A stretch of 17,272 bases of DNA from an uncultured Angelakisella sp. (GTDB lineage: Bacteria; Bacillota; Clostridia; Oscillospirales; Ruminococcaceae). The position numbers and the translations under genes were made by a program. The DNA is taken from contig CAKSYU010000036.1 in assembly GCA_934524965.1 (NCBI GenBank), positions 1 through 17,272 on the forward strand, given 5' to 3'. The notes under the pieces are model-generated. The model was not told the origin of the DNA. It did not search any database and saw only the letters and a program-made list of their open reading frames with translations. Shown piece by piece: positions 13,940 to 17,272 of the stretch (its first letter is position 1; each line of letters starts with the position of its first letter).

Positions 13940-15307
13940 TTATTCCAGAATGTTGCGGGCGACATAGACGCCGCTGGCGGAGGCGTGGGACAGCGAATGA
14001 GTGATGCCGCTGCCATCACCGATGATGTAAAGCCCGCGGTGCCCGCGGCTTTCCAGCTTTTTATTCACCTCAACCTCCATATTGTAGAACTTGACCTCCA
14101 CGCCGTATAACAGGGTGTCCTCATTGGCGGTACCGGGGGCGATCTTATCCAGCGCGTAGATCATCTCCACGATGTCGTCCAGAATACGCTTGGGCAGCAC
14201 CAGACTGAGGTCGCCGGGGGTAGCATTCAGTGTCGGGGTGATGAATGCCCCCTCCATACGCTCCGGCGTAGAGCGGCGCCCGCGGATCAGATCGCCGAAG
14301 CGCTGAATGATAACACCGCCGCCCAGCATATTGCTGAGCCGCGCGATGCTTTCGCCATAGCCGTTGGAGTCCTTAAACGGCTCTGAAAAGTGCTGCGCCA
14401 CCAATAGGGCAAAGTTGGTGTTTTCGGTCTGGCGGGCGGGATCCTCGTAGCTGTGACCGTTCACTGTGATGATTCCGTTGGTATTTTCATTCACTACGGC
14501 GCCCTTGGGGTTCATGCAGAAGGTGCGCACCTTATCGCCGTATTTCTCCGTACGGTAAACGATCTTGCTTTCGTACAGCTCATCGGTCAGGTGGGCAAAG
14601 ACCTCTGCGGGCAGCTCCACCCGAACCCCCAGATCGACCCGATTGGAGTGAGTCGGGATCGAAAGCTCCCGGCAGACCGTTTCCATCCACTTGCTGCCGC
14701 TGCGCCCTACCGAGATCACGCACTTTTGGCAGGTGTACTCGCCTGCCGCACAGCAAATACGATAGCCGTTTTGTTCTGCCGCCACCGCCGTAACCGGCGT
14801 ATCGAAGAAGAATTCAACCTTGTCTTTTAATTCCTCATACAGGTTCTGCAGTACCTCATAGTTAATGTCGGTGCCCAAATGCCGCACCGAGGCGTCCAAA
14901 AGATGTAGGTCATTCTGGATACAGACCGTCTTAAAGCGGGTGCCGGCGGTGGAATAGAGCTTAGTGCCCTCGCCGCCGTGGGCAAGGTTGATCTCGTCAA
15001 CATAGCGCATCAGCTCCAGCGCCTGCTTTTTCCCGATATACTCATACAAGGTGCCGCCGAAGTCATTGGTGATATTATACTTGCCATCAGAAAAGGCGCC
15101 CGCCCCGCCAAAGCCGCTCATAATGGAGCAGGTGGTGCAGCCGATACAGCTTTTGACCTTAACGCCGTCGATGGGGCAGTGGCGGCGACTGAGAGCGTGT
15201 CCCGCCTCGAATACCGCGACCCGCAGCCGGGGAGCCAGACGGGTCAGCTCATAGGCAGAGAAAATACCTCCGGGACCCGCGCCGATGATGATCACATCGT
15301 AATTCAT
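13940..15307 (-). CDS. FAD-dependent dehydrogenase (COG2509-like)
   Basis: The 455-residue protein has an N-terminal dinucleotide-binding fold (MNYDVIIIGAGPGGIFSAYEL, GAGPGG at 9-14), FSDGKYN at about 72-78, and a C-terminal FAD contact IIGDGSGITHSLSHASASG (from about 428). This resembles the uncharacterised FAD-dependent dehydrogenases of COG2509. A cysteine-rich stretch CPIDGVKVKSCIGCTTC (44-60) directly precedes SGFGGAGAFSDG; it could hold a metal or Fe-S centre or redox thiols, but this is not established. The substrate is unknown. The start at 15307 has a GGAGGT box; the in-frame extension to 15541 crosses the promoter and is rejected. Confidence 0.85.
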   Translation of the reverse strand: MNYDVIIIGAGPGGIFSAYELTRLAPRLRVAVFEAGHALSRRHCPIDGVKVKSCIGCTTCSIMSGFGGAGAFSDGKYNITNDFGGTLYEYIGKKQALELMRYVDEINLAHGGEGTKLYSTAGTRFKTVCIQNDLHLLDASVRHLGTDINYEVLQNLYEELKDKVEFFFDTPVTAVAAEQNGYRICCAAGEYTCQKCVISVGRSGSKWMETVCRELSIPTHSNRVDLGVRVELPAEVFAHLTDELYESKIVYRTEKYGDKVRTFCMNPKGAVVNENTNGIITVNGHSYEDPARQTENTNFALLVAQHFSEPFKDSNGYGESIARLSNMLGGGVIIQRFGDLIRGRRSTPERMEGAFITPTLNATPGDLSLVLPKRILDDIVEMIYALDKIAPGTANEDTLLYGVEVKFYNMEVEVNKKLESRGHRGLYIIGDGSGITHSLSHASASGVYVARNILE

Positions 15308-15333
15308 AGTATGACCTCCACAAAAAATAACAG

Positions 15334-15361
15334 TTGGCAGCAGCGCAGCCAACCCTATAAT
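15334..15361 (+). promoter_or_regulatory. Candidate plus-strand promoter with no gene behind it
   Basis: TTGGCA (15334-15339) and TATAAT (15356-15361) are 16 bp apart on the plus strand, inside the leader of the FAD-dehydrogenase gene and opposed to it. Downstream on this strand there are only hairpins and then the antisense of the XRE gene, so a small RNA or chance match are both possible. Confidence 0.35.
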
Positions 15362-15374
15362 CCTAGATAATTTA

Positions 15375-15403
15375 TTTATAACACAGGCGCGGCGATTTTG
15401 CAA
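15375..15403 (-). promoter_or_regulatory. Promoter of the FAD-dehydrogenase gene
   Basis: TTGCAA (15403-15398) and TATAAA (15380-15375) are 17 bp apart on the minus strand. The leader includes a GTTGGC/GCCAAC hairpin (about 15333-15353) before the GGAGGT box. Confidence 0.75.
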
Positions 15404-15479
15404 TGACGCCGGCAGAGAAAAAACTCCCCTCCGACGAGAAAAACCGTACTCATTGCCCAACCGCTCCCCACAAACCGCA

Positions 15480-15576
15480 CAGCCGCCCGCCCTATGCGGG
15501 CAGGCGGCTGGATATATGCTTTCTGCGGGCTTTCCCGCCACGGCAGGGGAAGATGCTCAATAAGTGGGAAGCCCGC
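15480..15576. other. Two inverted repeats between the FAD-dehydrogenase and XRE genes
   Basis: Hairpin 15480-15510 has a 13-position stem with one C/A mismatch (CAGCCGCC/GGCGGCTG plus GCCC/GGGC). A second repeat GCGGGCTTTCCC/GGGAAGCCCGC (15525-15536, 15566-15576, one bulge) follows. They lie just beyond the XRE stop codon on the minus strand and could act as mRNA 3'-end structures, but no U-tract follows either. Confidence 0.5.
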
Positions 15577-15590
15577 GCCAAGCGGCAAAT

Positions 15591-16403
15591 TCAGCGCCCC
15601 AGCGCCTTTTTTACGTATTCGTGCAGCATCTCGTCATCTAAAAAGGGGAACATCTCGGTAATGCTTTCGCCGCGCGCCATCTTTTCCTTGGCAACAGCTT
15701 TCAGCGAATGGTTGTCCAGAAAGGGCAGCATCGCCGTGATATCCTCGCCGCGCAGCACCTTGGCAAGTGCCGTCTCACCCAGCTTTTCCTCCTCCATAAA
15801 GGGCAGCAGGTCATTGATGGAACGACCGGCTTTTACCCGCAGCGCCGCCAGCTCACCCACTGCCTTCTCCTCCATAAAGGGTGCCAGCTGTACGGTATCT
15901 TTTCCGTTCTGCTCCATCAGCAGTGCCAGCTCGCCCACCTTACCCTCGCTCATAAAGGGCGCCAGCTGTGCAGTATCCTCGCCCTCCTGTGCCAGCTTCA
16001 GGGCAAGCTCGTCCACATATTCCTCCTCCAGAAAGGGCGCCAGCGTCAGCAGGCTTTCCTTATCCATGGCGATATCCTCCGCCAGCTTTGCCACCTGACT
16101 GGGACGCAGTACCTCTGCAGCCTCTTTCAGCTCGTCCTTGGTGTATCCGGCAGGCTGTACCGGCTCGCCGGCGGTCATCTTTTCCACCACCGGATTGTCG
16201 CCGCAAAGGATCTCATCGACTGCCACGCCGAAGATCTCCGCCAGCTCCGGCAGCTTGGCGATATCGGGCATGGAATTGCCCCGCTCCCAATTAGAGACTG
16301 CCTGATAGCTGATGCCCAGCCGGTCGGCAAGCTCAAACTGGGTCATATCCTTTTTCTTGCGCAGCTCCGCTATCTTCTTCCCGATTTTAACCGTATCAAA
16401 CAT
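15591..16403 (-). CDS. XRE-family regulator with C-terminal 26-residue tandem repeats
   Basis: The 270-residue protein starts with an XRE helix-turn-helix (about 7-62; MTQFELADRLGISYQAVSNWERGNS), so it should bind DNA. From residue 95 the rest is a string of units of exactly 26 residues starting at 95, 121, 147, 173, 199, 225 and 251 (the last truncated at 20). The core pattern is LAPFMxxxxVGELA followed by an acidic or Gly turn; the first unit is degenerate. Each unit would form a helical hairpin, building an alpha-solenoid for protein or ligand contact. A GGAAGG box supports the ATG at 16403. It lies 115 nt downstream of a LURP-one-like gene on the same strand, and a good separate promoter was not found. 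Confidence 0.85.
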   Translation of the reverse strand: MFDTVKIGKKIAELRKKKDMTQFELADRLGISYQAVSNWERGNSMPDIAKLPELAEIFGVAVDEILCGDNPVVEKMTAGEPVQPAGYTKDELKEAAEVLRPSQVAKLAEDIAMDKESLLTLAPFLEEEYVDELALKLAQEGEDTAQLAPFMSEGKVGELALLMEQNGKDTVQLAPFMEEKAVGELAALRVKAGRSINDLLPFMEEEKLGETALAKVLRGEDITAMLPFLDNHSLKAVAKEKMARGESITEMFPFLDDEMLHEYVKKALGR

Positions 16404-16518
16404 TTTGGTTCCTTCCTATCTGCCGGTCGCTTCCGGCATCATCAGCATAGCAAAAAGCGACCCCGCATACCAGCAAGCAGTGCTTGAGCTCGCAATTCAA
16501 CCGCTGCTTGAGTAAATG

Positions 16519-16992
16519 TCAACCTCCGGCACTGCACTTTTCGGCATCAATGGCAAGAACCACCATCAGAGCGGAAAGGGCGTCCTCGGGGTGCTCCACC
16601 TCGATGGAATAGGTATCCGTCCAGTTAAAAAGCTCCTTGCTGATGGTTGCCACTGTTTCGCCGCTGCCGTCTACAATGGAATAATCCCAGCCCAGCCAGT
16701 CGCCCTCCACATGCCAGCCGTTGCAATCAATGTTGTAGTGGTGGCTGAACAGCCTGAATTCCTTGGAGATGCAGCCGAAGTGGACATCACCGCGGTAGAG
16801 GTCGAACTTCGGCGGCAGGGCAAAAACGCGCTGCTTTACCATGCCCAGCTCGCTGCCGGTCGGGTCAAATATTTTAAGGCAGTGCCCCCACGAAAACTGT
16901 CCCTTGACAACATACACCGTGCTGCCTGCCTCATCATAAATATCATAGCTGTCGAACCAAGAGAAAAAACGCTGCTTAAAAAGTAGTTTCAT
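16519..16992 (-). CDS. LURP-one-related (LOR/YxjI-like) protein
   Basis: The 157-residue protein has the pattern of the LURP-one-related family (tubby-like beta barrel): MKLLFKQRFFSWFDSYDIYDEAG, a beta-rich middle with SLYxxDxxG-like repeats, and IVDGSGETVATISKELFNWTDTYSIEV near the end. It lacks a signal peptide and membrane segments. The function of bacterial members is not established; membrane phospholipid binding has been proposed for related folds. An AGGAGA box supports the ATG at 16992. It sits directly after an rRNA operon end and before the XRE gene on the same strand. Confidence 0.8.
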   Translation of the reverse strand: MKLLFKQRFFSWFDSYDIYDEAGSTVYVVKGQFSWGHCLKIFDPTGSELGMVKQRVFALPPKFDLYRGDVHFGCISKEFRLFSHHYNIDCNGWHVEGDWLGWDYSIVDGSGETVATISKELFNWTDTYSIEVEHPEDALSALMVVLAIDAEKCSAGG

Positions 16993-17019
16993 CTGCGCAC
17001 TCTCCTTTCTGCATGTATG

Positions 17020-17048
17020 ATTTTATCACATCGGCTGAAAAAAGTAAA
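17020..17048 (-). promoter_or_regulatory. Promoter of the LURP-one-like gene, overlapping the rRNA-operon terminator
   Basis: TTTACT (17048-17043) and TAAAAT (17025-17020) are 17 bp apart on the minus strand, with TGA just before the -10 (extended -10 like). The -35 box lies in the U-tract of the tRNA/rRNA terminator. Confidence 0.6.
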
Positions 17049-17078
17049 AGCCCCGAGCGCTATTGCGCTCAAGGCTTT
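17037..17078 (-). terminator. Terminator after tRNA-Asn / rRNA operon
   Basis: On the minus strand a 14-bp stem (17078-17065 with 17060-17047, two G-T wobbles) with an AATA loop is followed by TACTTTTTT. It begins at the tRNA CCA end, closing the rRNA operon transcript. Confidence 0.92.
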
Positions 17079-17153
17079 GGCTCCCCCTGTCCGGCTTGAA
17101 CGGACGACCCTGCGGTTAACAGCCGCATGCTCTACCGACTGAGCTAAGGAGGA
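17078..17153 (-). tRNA. tRNA-Asn (anticodon GUU), CCA encoded
   Basis: On the minus strand the acceptor TCCTCCT pairs with AGGGGGA. The D arm TTAGCTCAGTCGGTAGAGC and T-arm GTTCAAGCC are canonical, and the anticodon loop CTGTTAA gives anticodon GUU. The discriminator is G and CCA (17080-17078) is encoded. It lies 38 nt after the 5S rRNA. Confidence 0.97.
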
Positions 17154-17160
17154 ATATGGG

Positions 17161-17189
17161 TTTGCGGTCCCCTAAATGGGAACCGCAAA
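17161..17189 (-). other. Hairpin between 5S rRNA and tRNA-Asn
   Basis: A 12-bp stem (17161-17172 with 17178-17189, one wobble) with a 5-base loop and no U-tract fills most of the spacer. A likely role is a processing signal for the rRNA/tRNA precursor. Confidence 0.6.
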
Positions 17190-17191
17190 TT

Positions 17192-17272
<81 letters not shown>

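Noticed and set aside
15591..16403. DNA repeats in the XRE gene as a mobile or satellite repeat
   Set aside because: The period is exactly 26 codons, in frame, and conserved at protein level better than at DNA level, so it reflects protein repeats.

Overview
The window looks like a chromosomal segment of a GC-rich, anaerobic, probably spore-forming Clostridia member (Oscillospirales/Ruminococcaceae-like). This is inferred from strong AGGAGG-type ribosome binding sites, TTGACA/TATAAT promoters, lipobox lipoproteins, a guanine riboswitch, a SpoIIQ-like M23 protein, a 2[4Fe-4S] ferredoxin and high GC in coding and intergenic DNA. No phage, plasmid, insertion sequence or CRISPR array is visible. 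The species cannot be named from the sequence.

Layout. (a) 1-1312, minus strand: a purine salvage/uptake operon with a consensus promoter, a guanine riboswitch with a complete terminator/antiterminator platform, xpt, and a BMP-family nucleoside-binding lipoprotein cut by the window edge. (b) 1601-2203: an orphan lipoprotein. (c) 2303-6656: a cell-surface O-acylation locus encoding a membrane-anchored SGNH hydrolase, a DUF4358-type lipoprotein, an AlgI-like MBOAT acyltransferase and a DHHW protein, ending in a strong terminator. (d) 6722-7491: a TauE/SafE transporter split into two overlapping half-size genes. (e) 7630-8516: a SpoIIQ-like M23 protein behind a possible forespore (sigma-F/G type) promoter. 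(f) 8521-11293, minus strand: a small ferredoxin and the Tex RNA-binding protein, each with its own sigma-A-type promoter. (g) 11317-13922: a polar amino-acid ABC importer (binding protein, permease, ATPase) with a possible ArgR box upstream. (h) 13940-17272, minus strand: an FAD-dependent dehydrogenase, an XRE regulator with 26-residue tandem repeats, a LURP-one-like protein, tRNA-Asn and the 3' part of a 5S rRNA, i.e. the end of an rRNA operon.

The most unusual signal is non-coding. Two GC-rich elements (7502-7590 and 8954-9038) fold, with almost no unpaired bases, into the same four-arm cloverleaf: a 12-bp closing stem and three hairpins with 3-base loops. The middle arm is nearly identical in sequence, while the closing stem and other arms differ in sequence but stay paired. 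A third, more irregular multibranched GC-rich element lies at 3831-4015. Each sits 10-27 nt beyond a stop codon. They look like members of a structured intergenic repeat family.
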